A stretch of 64,000 bases of DNA from Streptomyces sp. NBC_01217 (lineage in GTDB: Bacteria; Actinomycetota; Actinomycetes; Streptomycetales; Streptomycetaceae). Location of the stretch: positions 1,240,001 to 1,304,000 of the forward strand of contig NZ_CP108538.1 in assembly GCF_035994185.1 (NCBI RefSeq), written 5' to 3'. Of this stretch, positions 49,986 through 58,097 are shown one piece after another. A program made the translations under genes and the position numbers. A model generated the notes under the pieces. That model saw nothing but the letters and a program-made list of their open reading frames with translations. It searched no databases and had not been told where the DNA came from. How positions within the stretch are numbered: position 1 is the stretch's first letter; the number at the start of each line of letters is the position of its first letter.

Positions 49986-52937
49986 ATGCCGCTGCTGGAG
50001 CCGAAGCCGGAAGCACTCCGCCCAGGTGCGGTGCGCACTCCGTCCCAGGACCGGGTCCCCGACCGGCAGGCTCCGGGCACGCCCGAACCGCTGCGCGGCG
50101 AGCTGACCGCCCTGCTCGGGCCGAAGAAGGTGCTGTGGAAGGTCTCCGACCTGGTGAAGTACGCCTCCGACGCCAGTCCCTACCGGTTCGTCCCCCAGGT
50201 CGTCGTGGTCCCCGAGGACATCGACGACATCTCGGCGATCCTGTCGTACGCGCACGGCAAGGGCCGCGATGTCGTCTTCCGGGCGGCCGGGACGAGTCTG
50301 AACGGCCAGGCCCAGGGCGAGGACATCCTGGTCGACGTCCGCCACCACTGGGCGGGCATCGAGGTCCTGGACGGCGGCGCGCAGGCCCGCATCCGCCCCG
50401 GGACCACGGTCATGCGCGCCAACGCCACCCTCGCCCGGCACGGCCGGCTGCTGGGGCCAGACCCGGCCAGCGCCATCGCCTGCACGATCGGCGGGGTCGT
50501 CGCCAACAACGCCTCCGGAATGACCGCGGGAACGACCCGTAATTCGTACCGCACCGTCTCCTCCCTCACCTTCGTGCTGCCGAGCGGCACGGTCGTCGAC
50601 ACGGGCGACCCCGCGGCGGACGAGGATCTCGCCCATGCCGAGCCGAGGCTGTGCGAGGGGCTGCTGGCGCTGAAGGCGGAGATCGAGGCGGACGCCGGAC
50701 TCACGGCCCGGATCCGCGCCAAGTACGAGATCAAGAACACCAACGGCTACCGGCTCGACGCCTTCCTGGACGGCTCGACGCCCGTGGAGATCCTGCGCGG
50801 TCTGATGGTCGGCTCCGAGGGCACCTTCGGCTTCATCTCCGAGGTCGTGTTCGACACGCTGCCGCTGGACCGCCGCGTCTCCAGCGCCCTGCTGTTCTTC
50901 CCCTCGCTGACCGCGGCGGCGGCCGCCGTGCCGCGCTTCAACGAGGCCGGGGCGATCGCGGTGGAGCTGATGGACGGCAACACGCTGCGCGCGTCGGTGA
51001 GCGTCCAAGGAGTTCCAGCGGACTGGGCCGGGCTGCCCAAGGAGACCGCGGCGCTGCTGGTGGAGTTCCGGGCTCCGGACGAGGCGGTCCAGGAGGCGTA
51101 CGAGCGGGCGGCGGCGGCCGTGGTCGAGGGGCTCGACCTGGTCGCACCCGTGGCCTCGGTGACCAATGAGTTCACGCGTGACGCCAAGGCCATCGGGGGC
51201 TACTGGAAGGCCCGCAAGGCGTTCGTCACGGCGGTCGGCGGCTCCCGGCCCTCGGGTACGACGCTGATCACGGAGGACTTCGCGGTGCCGCCCTCCCGGC
51301 TGGCCGATGCCTGCGAGGCCCTGCTCGGACTCCAGGCGGAGCACGGCTTCGACGCCGCCGTCGCCGGCCACGCGGCCCACGGCAATCTGCACTTCCTGCT
51401 CGCCTTCGACGCGGCGAAGGCGTCCGACGTCGACCGCTACGCCGCGTTCATGGAGGACTTCTGCCGGCTGACGGTGGAGCGCTTCGACGGCTCCTTGAAG
51501 GCGGAGCACGCCACAGGACGCAATATCGCGCCCTTCCTGGAGCTGGAGTGGGGCCCGAAGGCGACCGAGCTGATGTGGCGCACGAAGCAGATCATCGACC
51601 CCGACGGCGTACTGGCGCCCCGGATCGTCCTCGACCGCGACCCGAGGGCCCATCTGCGCGGGCTGAAGACCATCCCCGAGGTCGAGCCGGTGGCCGACCC
51701 CTGCATCGAGTGCGGCTTCTGCGAACCCACCTGCCCCAGCCATGACCTGACCACCTCGCCGCGTCAACGGATCGTGCTGCGCAGGGAGATGATGCGTCAG
51801 CAGGGCGGTTCACCGGTGGAGGTGCAGCTGCTCGACGCGTACGGCTATGACGCCGTCGACACCTGCGCGGGCGATTCGACCTGCAAGCTCGCCTGCCCGG
51901 TCGGCATCGACACCGGCGCCATGATGAAGGACTTCCGTCACCAGCGGCACTCGCCGCGCGAGGAGCGGATCGCGGCGCTCACCGCGAAGAACTTCAAGGC
52001 GGTGGAGGCGGCGGCGCGGCTCGCGGTCGCCGCGGCCGACCGCATCGGTGACCGGATCGGTGACGGACCACTGGAGAGGCTCACCGGGCTCGCCCGCAGG
52101 GCCGTACGCCCCGATCTGGTGCCCGAGTGGCTGCCCGAGATCCCCGGCGCCGCCGCGCGGAAGCTGACGCGTACCTCCCGTGCCGGGGCGAGCGCCGTCT
52201 ACTACCCGGCGTGTGTGAACCGTATCTTCGGCGGCCCCGAGGGCCATCGCGGCCCGTCGCTGCCGCAGGCTGTCGTCGCCGTGTCCGCCCGCGCCGGAAA
52301 GCCGGTATGGATCCCGGACGATGTCGCGGGGACCTGCTGCGCGACGATCTGGCACTCCAAGGGGTACGACGAGGGCAATGCCGTGATGGCCAACCGCATC
52401 GTGGAAGCGGCCTGGGGCTGGACGGCCGGCGGAAAGCTGCCGCTCGTCGTCGACGCCTCGTCGTGCACGCTGGGCATCGCCCACGAGGTGGTCCCGTATC
52501 TCACCGATGACAACCGCGCGTTGCACCGCGAGCTGACCATTGTCGATTCCCTGGTCTGGGCGGCCGACGAGCTCCTTCCAGAGCTGACGGTGCTCCGCCG
52601 CATCGGTTCGGCGGTCCTGCATCCGACCTGTTCCATGCAGCATCTGGACGACGTGGCACAGCTGCGTACGGTCGCCGAAGCCTGTGCGGAGGAGGTCGTG
52701 ATCCCTGACGACGCCGGGTGCTGCGCCTTCGCGGGCGACCGCGGCATGCTGCACAAGGAGCTGACGGCCTCCGCGACGGCGAAGGAGGCCGCCGAGGTCG
52801 ACGCGCGGGAGTACGACGCGTATCTCTCGGCCAACCGGATGTGCGAGATCGGCATGGACCGGGCCACGGGGCGGTCGTACTACTCGGCACTGATCGAGTT
52901 GGAGCGCGCCACCCGCCCGGGCCCCGTGGTGCGCTGA
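49986..52937 (+). CDS. FAD-binding and Fe-S cluster oxidoreductase (D-2-hydroxyacid dehydrogenase type)
   Basis: This is a 983-residue protein starting at ATG 49986 with GAGGAG nine bases before. Upstream in-frame codons cross the tandem repeat and are not needed. The FAD-linked oxidase domain (~55-290) has VVFRAAGTSLNGQAQGEDIL and GPDPASAIACTIGGVVANNA, followed by the vanillyl-alcohol-oxidase C-terminal cap (AVAGHAAHGNLHF). Two 4Fe-4S signatures follow, CIECGFCEPTCPS (~574) and CAGDSTCKLACPVG (~625). A CCG-type domain ends the protein (DDAGCCAFAGDRG). The order matches D-lactate/D-2-hydroxyglutarate/glycolate dehydrogenases fused with their Fe-S subunit, feeding electrons to the respiratory chain. 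The exact substrate is not readable. Confidence 0.9.
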   Translation: MPLLEPKPEALRPGAVRTPSQDRVPDRQAPGTPEPLRGELTALLGPKKVLWKVSDLVKYASDASPYRFVPQVVVVPEDIDDISAILSYAHGKGRDVVFRAAGTSLNGQAQGEDILVDVRHHWAGIEVLDGGAQARIRPGTTVMRANATLARHGRLLGPDPASAIACTIGGVVANNASGMTAGTTRNSYRTVSSLTFVLPSGTVVDTGDPAADEDLAHAEPRLCEGLLALKAEIEADAGLTARIRAKYEIKNTNGYRLDAFLDGSTPVEILRGLMVGSEGTFGFISEVVFDTLPLDRRVSSALLFFPSLTAAAAAVPRFNEAGAIAVELMDGNTLRASVSVQGVPADWAGLPKETAALLVEFRAPDEAVQEAYERAAAAVVEGLDLVAPVASVTNEFTRDAKAIGGYWKARKAFVTAVGGSRPSGTTLITEDFAVPPSRLADACEALLGLQAEHGFDAAVAGHAAHGNLHFLLAFDAAKASDVDRYAAFMEDFCRLTVERFDGSLKAEHATGRNIAPFLELEWGPKATELMWRTKQIIDPDGVLAPRIVLDRDPRAHLRGLKTIPEVEPVADPCIECGFCEPTCPSHDLTTSPRQRIVLRREMMRQQGGSPVEVQLLDAYGYDAVDTCAGDSTCKLACPVGIDTGAMMKDFRHQRHSPREERIAALTAKNFKAVEAAARLAVAAADRIGDRIGDGPLERLTGLARRAVRPDLVPEWLPEIPGAAARKLTRTSRAGASAVYYPACVNRIFGGPEGHRGPSLPQAVVAVSARAGKPVWIPDDVAGTCCATIWHSKGYDEGNAVMANRIVEAAWGWTAGGKLPLVVDASSCTLGIAHEVVPYLTDDNRALHRELTIVDSLVWAADELLPELTVLRRIGSAVLHPTCSMQHLDDVAQLRTVAEACAEEVVIPDDAGCCAFAGDRGMLHKELTASATAKEAAEVDAREYDAYLSANRMCEIGMDRATGRSYYSALIELERATRPGPVVR

Positions 52938-53047
52938 TCACCGGACCGCCCGGCAGACCGGAGGGTCGGGGCGCAGGTACGCGAGCCGAGGGCCGGGGTT
53001 GACGCGGCGGTCCGGCCCGTGGGCCGGGACCGCCATTGGCTTGTCCG

Positions 53048-54211
53048 TCAGCCGGCGCTGACGGAGTAGGAATGGGCGCCGGCACCGGCGAGGGCGCCCT
53101 TGTCGACGATGCGGTATTCCTCGCGCAGCGGGCTGCCGGAGAGGAAGGACTCCAGGATCTCGCGGGTGCCTGCGGCGTATCGGGCCTGCGCGGAGAGGGA
53201 GGTACCGGAGATGTGCGGGGTCATGCCGTGGTGGGGCATGGTCCGCCAGGGATGGTCGGCGGAGGCGGGCTGGGGATACCAGACGTCGCCCGCGTAGCCG
53301 GCGAGTTGTCCGCTGCGCAGGGCGCGGTCGATGGCTTCGGGGTCGGTGATCCTGGCGCGGGCCGTGTTGATGAGGTAGGCGCCGCGCTTCATGGTGGCAA
53401 GCAGTTCGTCGCCGAAGAGTCCCTCGGTCTCCGGGTGGAGAGGTGCGTTGATGGTCACCACGTCGCAGTGCGGAACCATCTCGGCTGCGCTCTCGTGCCA
53501 GGTGAGACCCAGTTCCTGCTCGACGGCGGCGGGGAGCCGGTGGCGGTCGGTGTAGTGGAGGCCGACATCGAAGGGGGCGAGGCGACGCAGGACGGCGAGG
53601 CCGATGCGGCCGGCCGCGACGGTGCCGACCTGCATGCCTTCCAGATCGTAGGAGCGGGCGACGCAGTCGGCGATGTTCCAGCCGCCGTCGAGGACCACCT
53701 GATGGGAGGGGAGGTAGTTGCGTACCAGGGACAGGGTCATCATGACCACGTGTTCGGCGACGCTGATGCTGTTGCAGTACGTGACCTCTGCGACGGTGAT
53801 GCCCCTGGCGATGGCCGCGTCGAGGTCGACATGATCGGAGCCGATGCCCGCGGTGATGGCGAGCTTGAGGTTCTTCGCCTTCGCGATGCGTTCAGCGGTC
53901 AGGTAGGCCGGCCAGAAGGGCTGGGATATGACGATGTCGGCGTCGGCCAGTTCCTGGTCGAAGACCGAGTCGGCGGCGTCCTTGTCCGAGGTGACCACCA
54001 GGGTGTGGCCGCGGGACTCCAGGAAGTGCCGCAGGCCCAGTTCACCGGAGACACTGCCGAGGAGGTGACCGGGGGTGAAGTCGATGCCCTGGGGGGTGGG
54101 GGTGCTCTGGCCACCCGGGTAGTGGTCGATCTCGGGCAGATCATCGCGGGCGTAGGACTTCGGGTAGCCGTCGGTGGGGTCGTCGTACAGCACACACAGC
54201 ACCTTTGCCAT
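53048..54211 (-). CDS. fdh: NAD-dependent formate dehydrogenase
   Basis: This is a 387-residue D-2-hydroxyacid-dehydrogenase-fold enzyme starting at ATG 54211 with GAGGAGC upstream. It matches metal-free formate dehydrogenases: KVLCVLYDDPTDGYP, the formate-site Ile/Asn region SQPFWPAYLTAERI and TYCNSISVAEHVVMM, the NAD motif GTVAAGRIGLAVLRRLAPFD (~195-214), catalytic Arg in NTARARI, and His in HISGTSLSAQARYA. It oxidises formate to CO2 and yields NADH in the cytoplasm. A LysR gene lies 89 bp upstream on the same strand and a molybdopterin-type gene beyond it. Confidence 0.92.
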   Translation of the reverse strand: MAKVLCVLYDDPTDGYPKSYARDDLPEIDHYPGGQSTPTPQGIDFTPGHLLGSVSGELGLRHFLESRGHTLVVTSDKDAADSVFDQELADADIVISQPFWPAYLTAERIAKAKNLKLAITAGIGSDHVDLDAAIARGITVAEVTYCNSISVAEHVVMMTLSLVRNYLPSHQVVLDGGWNIADCVARSYDLEGMQVGTVAAGRIGLAVLRRLAPFDVGLHYTDRHRLPAAVEQELGLTWHESAAEMVPHCDVVTINAPLHPETEGLFGDELLATMKRGAYLINTARARITDPEAIDRALRSGQLAGYAGDVWYPQPASADHPWRTMPHHGMTPHISGTSLSAQARYAAGTREILESFLSGSPLREEYRIVDKGALAGAGAHSYSVSAG

Positions 54212-54300
54212 GACTGCGGCTCCTCATCCGTTGGTGCGGGAAGGTGCCCCAACAGTCCTCGCGTCGGCGTCCGGTGGTCAAAATGAATCTTTCTATGCCG

Positions 54301-55254
54301 TCATAGGACTCCGCTATCCGGGCGATACGGCTGCTGAAGATGCTGGTCGAGCAGGTGATCAAGGGCTTCACGGACGCCCGCCTCACTCGCCGTTCTCAGC
54401 AATTCCCTGGCCAGGGCGGGTTCGGGAGTCCGGTCGGCGATGACGAGCCCGACGCGCTGGCCGTTCGCCGGGATCTCCAGGGGGACGACCCGCATACCGT
54501 CCGGGACCCCGAACATGTGCAGCCAGGCGTGAGAGATCACGCTCGACCAGTGCCCTGCGGTCAGATGCGCGTAGAGCGCGGCGACGGAGTCGGTCTCCAC
54601 GGCGGGAGCGACCGCGCCCGCACCGTCCGCCGCGAAGTACTCGTCCATGATGCGGCGGTTGCGCATCTGCGGTGACAGCAGACACAACGGCAGTGCCGCG
54701 ATCTCTCCCCAGCGGGTGGTCTCCTTGCCGTCCATGGGGCCGCCGCGAGGGGTCAGAAGCAGGTATCGCTCCTCGTACAGAGGTGCCTTGCGGACGTGAA
54801 CGAGGCTGTCGTCGTCGAGGTAGGTCAGGGCGATGTCGACTTCGAACTCCGCCAGCCGGTGATTGATGTCGCGTGAGGAAAGCGATTCGAGCGAGATCCG
54901 TGCCCGAGGGTGCCGGTCCAGGAACGGGGTGGTCAGCAGCGGAGCGACGGTCAGAGCGGTGGGTATGGCTCCCATCCGCAGCGTGCCCGCCAAGCCGCCC
55001 CGCGCCGCTGACAGCTCCTGCCGCAACGCGTCCCGCTCCGCCAGGACACGGTGCGCCCACAGCAGCACCCGCTCTCCTTCCGGTGTCAGCCCCTCGAACC
55101 GGCGGCCCCGCCGCGCTATAGGAACATCCAGTTCATGTTCCAGCTTGCGTATGGCCGCCGACAGCGAGGGCTGCGAGACGAAACAGGCGGCCGCGGCACG
55201 TCCGAAGTGCCGCTCTCTGGCCAACGCCACCAGATACTCCAGCTGTCGTAGCAT
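54301..55254 (-). CDS. LysR family transcriptional regulator
   Basis: This is a 317-residue protein starting at ATG 55254, six bases after AGGGAG. The open frame extends upstream to 56058 but only the part from MLRQLEYL has LysR character. The N-terminal winged helix is LEYLVALARERHFGRAAAAC, FVSQPSLSAAIRKLEHELDV; the effector domain begins near residue 90 (LAGTLRMGAIPTAL). Located upstream of and parallel to the formate dehydrogenase gene, it is the likely activator of that gene, as in other actinomycete fdh loci. Confidence 0.9.
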   Translation of the reverse strand: MLRQLEYLVALARERHFGRAAAACFVSQPSLSAAIRKLEHELDVPIARRGRRFEGLTPEGERVLLWAHRVLAERDALRQELSAARGGLAGTLRMGAIPTALTVAPLLTTPFLDRHPRARISLESLSSRDINHRLAEFEVDIALTYLDDDSLVHVRKAPLYEERYLLLTPRGGPMDGKETTRWGEIAALPLCLLSPQMRNRRIMDEYFAADGAGAVAPAVETDSVAALYAHLTAGHWSSVISHAWLHMFGVPDGMRVVPLEIPANGQRVGLVIADRTPEPALARELLRTASEAGVREALDHLLDQHLQQPYRPDSGVL

Positions 55255-55315
55255 CGCCTGCTCCCTCACTGTGGCCCACTCCCTGCGGACGGGCTCTTCC
55301 CTGACGCAACTGCCG

Positions 55316-55834
55316 TCATCCCTCCGGCGACGTGCCGGATGCGGGCGCGGTGGCCTCGGGCATCGCGTGGGCGCCGACCCACACGCTGGTGATCGCACCG
55401 ACGTAGCGGGCGCCGCAGTAGTCGGAAGGCACCACCAGTTGGCTGCCTTCCCTCTCCAGACTCCGCCCGTCCAGCACGGCGCCCAGGAGGACGGGAAGGT
55501 TGCCGAAATCGGCGTCGATCTCCGCCCACGAGAGCACCGTATGGTGCCCGTCACCGCCGGTGACGGCGACCAAAAATCGGGCCCGGTCCTTACGACGCCG
55601 GTGACCCACAGCGGGCCAGGCGTCAGCGATGACCTCACGGAGCAGCGGACCCTCGAAGGTATGCCGCTGCGGCCCGCGCTTGGCGCAGTTGAAGACCACG
55701 TCGACCCGGTGCTGTTCCCATCGCTCCCGCAAGTCGGCCACGGTGAGCAGGACCGGCCGCGCCGGCTCACCCCGCAGGAGCAGGGACTTGCCGAGTCACC
55801 GATCGCCGGTGGGCGCTGCGCCTGTACGGGGCAT
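55316..55834 (-). pseudogene. Molybdopterin-binding oxidoreductase-type protein with in-frame TGA
   Basis: From GTG 55741 the frame gives 141 residues of sulfite-oxidase-like molybdopterin-binding fold: VDVVFNCAKRGPQRHTFEGP, LLREVIADAWP, HHTVLSWAEIDADFGNLPVL, SDYCGARYVGAITSVWVGA. Upstream, in the same frame, LGKSLLLRGEPARPVLLTVA looks like the natural N-terminus. A start ATG at 55834 has a perfect AAGGAGG site seven bases before it (55842-55848), but codon 13 is TGA (55796-55798). Either the gene carries a nonsense mutation or translation restarts at GTG 55741. A Sec codon is unlikely at this position in this fold. Confidence 0.65.
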
Positions 55835-56201
55835 CGGATCGCCTCCTTGGAAAACCAGCATGAAAGTCGCCACTCACGGCATGCCCGGCAACCACACGGC
55901 AGAACCTCATCTGCCAGCCAAGAACAACATTCCATCTCGCTGATATACGGAATCCCTCGTCTTTGGCTGGCAAAAGCAAGGGTCACCGAATGGACGGCAG
56001 GTCTCGCCCAGACCGCCAAGGGGCACGCCATCCGGCCGGAGCACGGCGTCCCCTCCACGCCCTGCCCGGACGTATCGCGACCTTGGCGCGATACGTACCG
56101 TTCGTGGAGAAAACCAATTGCCCCGACGGGCGTCCCGGGGCGAACCTTGCACGGTTTGAGTCATTCACCGAACAAACCGTCACACCGAACCATGGGACGT
56201 C
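55835..56201. other. Divergent intergenic region
   Basis: The minus side holds the AAGGAGG ribosome site of the molybdopterin-type gene. A 27-codon plus frame starting at 55860 lacks a ribosome site and is probably chance. GCGATACGTACCGTTCG near 56089 may contribute to promoters. No other gene is seen. Confidence 0.4.
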
Positions 56202-58097
56202 ATGCAGATTCGCGATCTTCCGTACTCGGATCCCGGCGATCCCGATGTCCGGTCAGGCCCACGCTTCTTGTTCTGGCTCGGCCGCAATCAGCTGCGCGGC
56301 CAGCTCAAGTCCATGTCCTGGGGGCTGTTGCACCAGTGTTCCCTCGCCGGGCTGCCGCTTGCCGTCGGTCTTGCCGTACAGGCGGTCGTGGACCGTTCCG
56401 GCAGCCGCCTGGCGTGGGCGGGTGGCCTGATCGCCGCCCTGGGCGTGCTGATCGCGGTGGGCGACACCATGCTCCACCGGACCGCCGTCACCAACTGGAT
56501 CACCGCCGCCGCGCGCGTTCAGCAGCTCCTTGCCCGTAAGACCGCGGAGCTCGGCGCGGCGCTGACCCGCCAAGTCGCAGCGGGCGAGGTCGTCGCGGTG
56601 TCCACGGGTGACGTGGAGAAGATCGGCTGGTTCGTCGAGGCGCTCTCCCGCTTCGCGGCTGCCGCGGCCACCCTCGTACTGATCTGCGTGGGGCTCATCG
56701 TCTACATGCCGTCGCTGGGCGTCCTGGTGGCTCTCTCCATGCCCCTGCTGGCCCTGGCCGTGCTGCCGCTGCTCCCCCGGGCCACGCGGCGCGCCGACCG
56801 CCAGCGCGAGAAGGCGGGCAAGGCCACCGAACTGGCCTCGGACACCGTCGCCGGACTGCGGGTCCTGCGCGGGATCGGCGGCGAGGAGCTGTTCCTGGAC
56901 CGCTATCGCAGTGCCTCGCAGGAGGTCCGCAAGGCCGCGGTGCGCAGTGCGCGGATGTGGTCGCTGATCTCTGCGATCCAGGTGCTGCTGCCGGGCATGC
57001 TGCTCATCTCGCTGGTCGTGTACGGGGCGACTCTGGCCCGCGACGGCCGGATCGAGGTCGGCCAGCTGGTCACGGTGTACAGCGCGGCCGCACTGATGCT
57101 GTTCCCGCTGCGCCACTTCGAGGAGATCGCGATGGCGTACTCCTTCTCGCGGCCCTCCGCCCAGCGCGCGGTCCGGGTGCTGTCGCTGCACCGCACGGCC
57201 CAGCCGTCGACCGTCGACGCCACTGCGACCGGCGATCTGTACGACCCGGCAACCGGGCTGATGGCCCCGGCCGGTCTGTTCACCGCGGTGGTCTGCGGCG
57301 ATCCGGACGAGGCGGGGCGGCTGGCCGAGCGGCTCGGCGGCCATGCGCACACGGACGCGGAATCGGATGCCGGCGCGGAATCGGACGAGCACGTGCACGA
57401 GCAGGAGCGCGAGCACAAGGACGCGGACGTCGGCACGACGGAGCGGAAGGCCCCGTCCGTCCTGCTCGGTGGCGTACCGCTGGACGAACTCCCGCTGGAC
57501 TCCGCCCGGACCGTCGTACTGGTCCAGGACAAGGACCCGGTCCTGCTCTCCGGCACGCTGCGCGAGCTGCTCGACGTGCCGTCGTCCGGCCGGGTGAGCG
57601 CCGAGGAAGCGCTGTCGGCCGCCCAGTGCGGCGATGTGCTGGACTCCCTGGCGCAGGCGTCCGTCGCCACGGACGCCGATCCGATGACGACCCGCATCAC
57701 CGAACGCGGCCGGTCGCTCTCGGGCGGTCAGCGCCAGCGGCTCGCGCTTGCCCGCTCATTGGTGACCGACCCGGAGGCGCTGGTTCTGGACGAGCCGACC
57801 TCCGCCGTCGACTCGCACACGGAGGCCCGGGTCGCCGCCGGAATCAAGGAACTGCGCCAGGGCCGTACGACCGTGGCGTTCGCCTCGTCACCGCTGCTGC
57901 TGGACCTAGCGGACCGGGTGGTGCTGGTGCACCGGGGCACCGTCGTCGCGGTCGGCACCCACCGTGAGCTCCTGCACACGGTCCCCCGCTACCGGGCGGT
58001 CGTGACGCGTGAGACGGACGACGAGATCGCGGCCCTGACCCATGGGGACGTGGTCAAGAGGATCAACACGATCGAGGAAGTCGAGGAACGGGCATGA
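56202..58097 (+). CDS. ABC transporter half with degenerate nucleotide site (subunit A of heterodimer)
   Basis: This is a 631-residue half-transporter starting at ATG 56202. Six membrane helices lie at ~30-310. In the nucleotide-binding region the Walker A loop is gone: AVVCGDPDEAGRLAERLGGH stands where GxxGxGKST should be. It is followed by a His/Asp/Glu-rich insertion (HAHTDAESDAGAESDEHVHE, then QEREHKDAD). The signature LSGGQRQRLALARSLV and Walker B ALVLDEPTSAVD are intact, but the switch His is replaced (VAFASSPLL). It therefore cannot bind ATP through its own P-loop but can supply the signature to its partner, encoded next with a 4-bp ATGA overlap. Confidence 0.88.
   Translation: MQIRDLPYSDPGDPDVRSGPRFLFWLGRNQLRGQLKSMSWGLLHQCSLAGLPLAVGLAVQAVVDRSGSRLAWAGGLIAALGVLIAVGDTMLHRTAVTNWITAAARVQQLLARKTAELGAALTRQVAAGEVVAVSTGDVEKIGWFVEALSRFAAAAATLVLICVGLIVYMPSLGVLVALSMPLLALAVLPLLPRATRRADRQREKAGKATELASDTVAGLRVLRGIGGEELFLDRYRSASQEVRKAAVRSARMWSLISAIQVLLPGMLLISLVVYGATLARDGRIEVGQLVTVYSAAALMLFPLRHFEEIAMAYSFSRPSAQRAVRVLSLHRTAQPSTVDATATGDLYDPATGLMAPAGLFTAVVCGDPDEAGRLAERLGGHAHTDAESDAGAESDEHVHEQEREHKDADVGTTERKAPSVLLGGVPLDELPLDSARTVVLVQDKDPVLLSGTLRELLDVPSSGRVSAEEALSAAQCGDVLDSLAQASVATDADPMTTRITERGRSLSGGQRQRLALARSLVTDPEALVLDEPTSAVDSHTEARVAAGIKELRQGRTTVAFASSPLLLDLADRVVLVHRGTVVAVGTHRELLHTVPRYRAVVTRETDDEIAALTHGDVVKRINTIEEVEERA

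Noticed and set aside
55796..55798. TGA read as selenocysteine
   Set aside because: The codon is near the N-terminus of a molybdopterin-fold protein, not at a redox site, and no SECIS-like element or sel gene was recognised in the window.
55860..55943. A 27-codon plus-strand ORF in the divergent gap
   Set aside because: It has no ribosome site, and no hydrophobic or conserved feature is visible.
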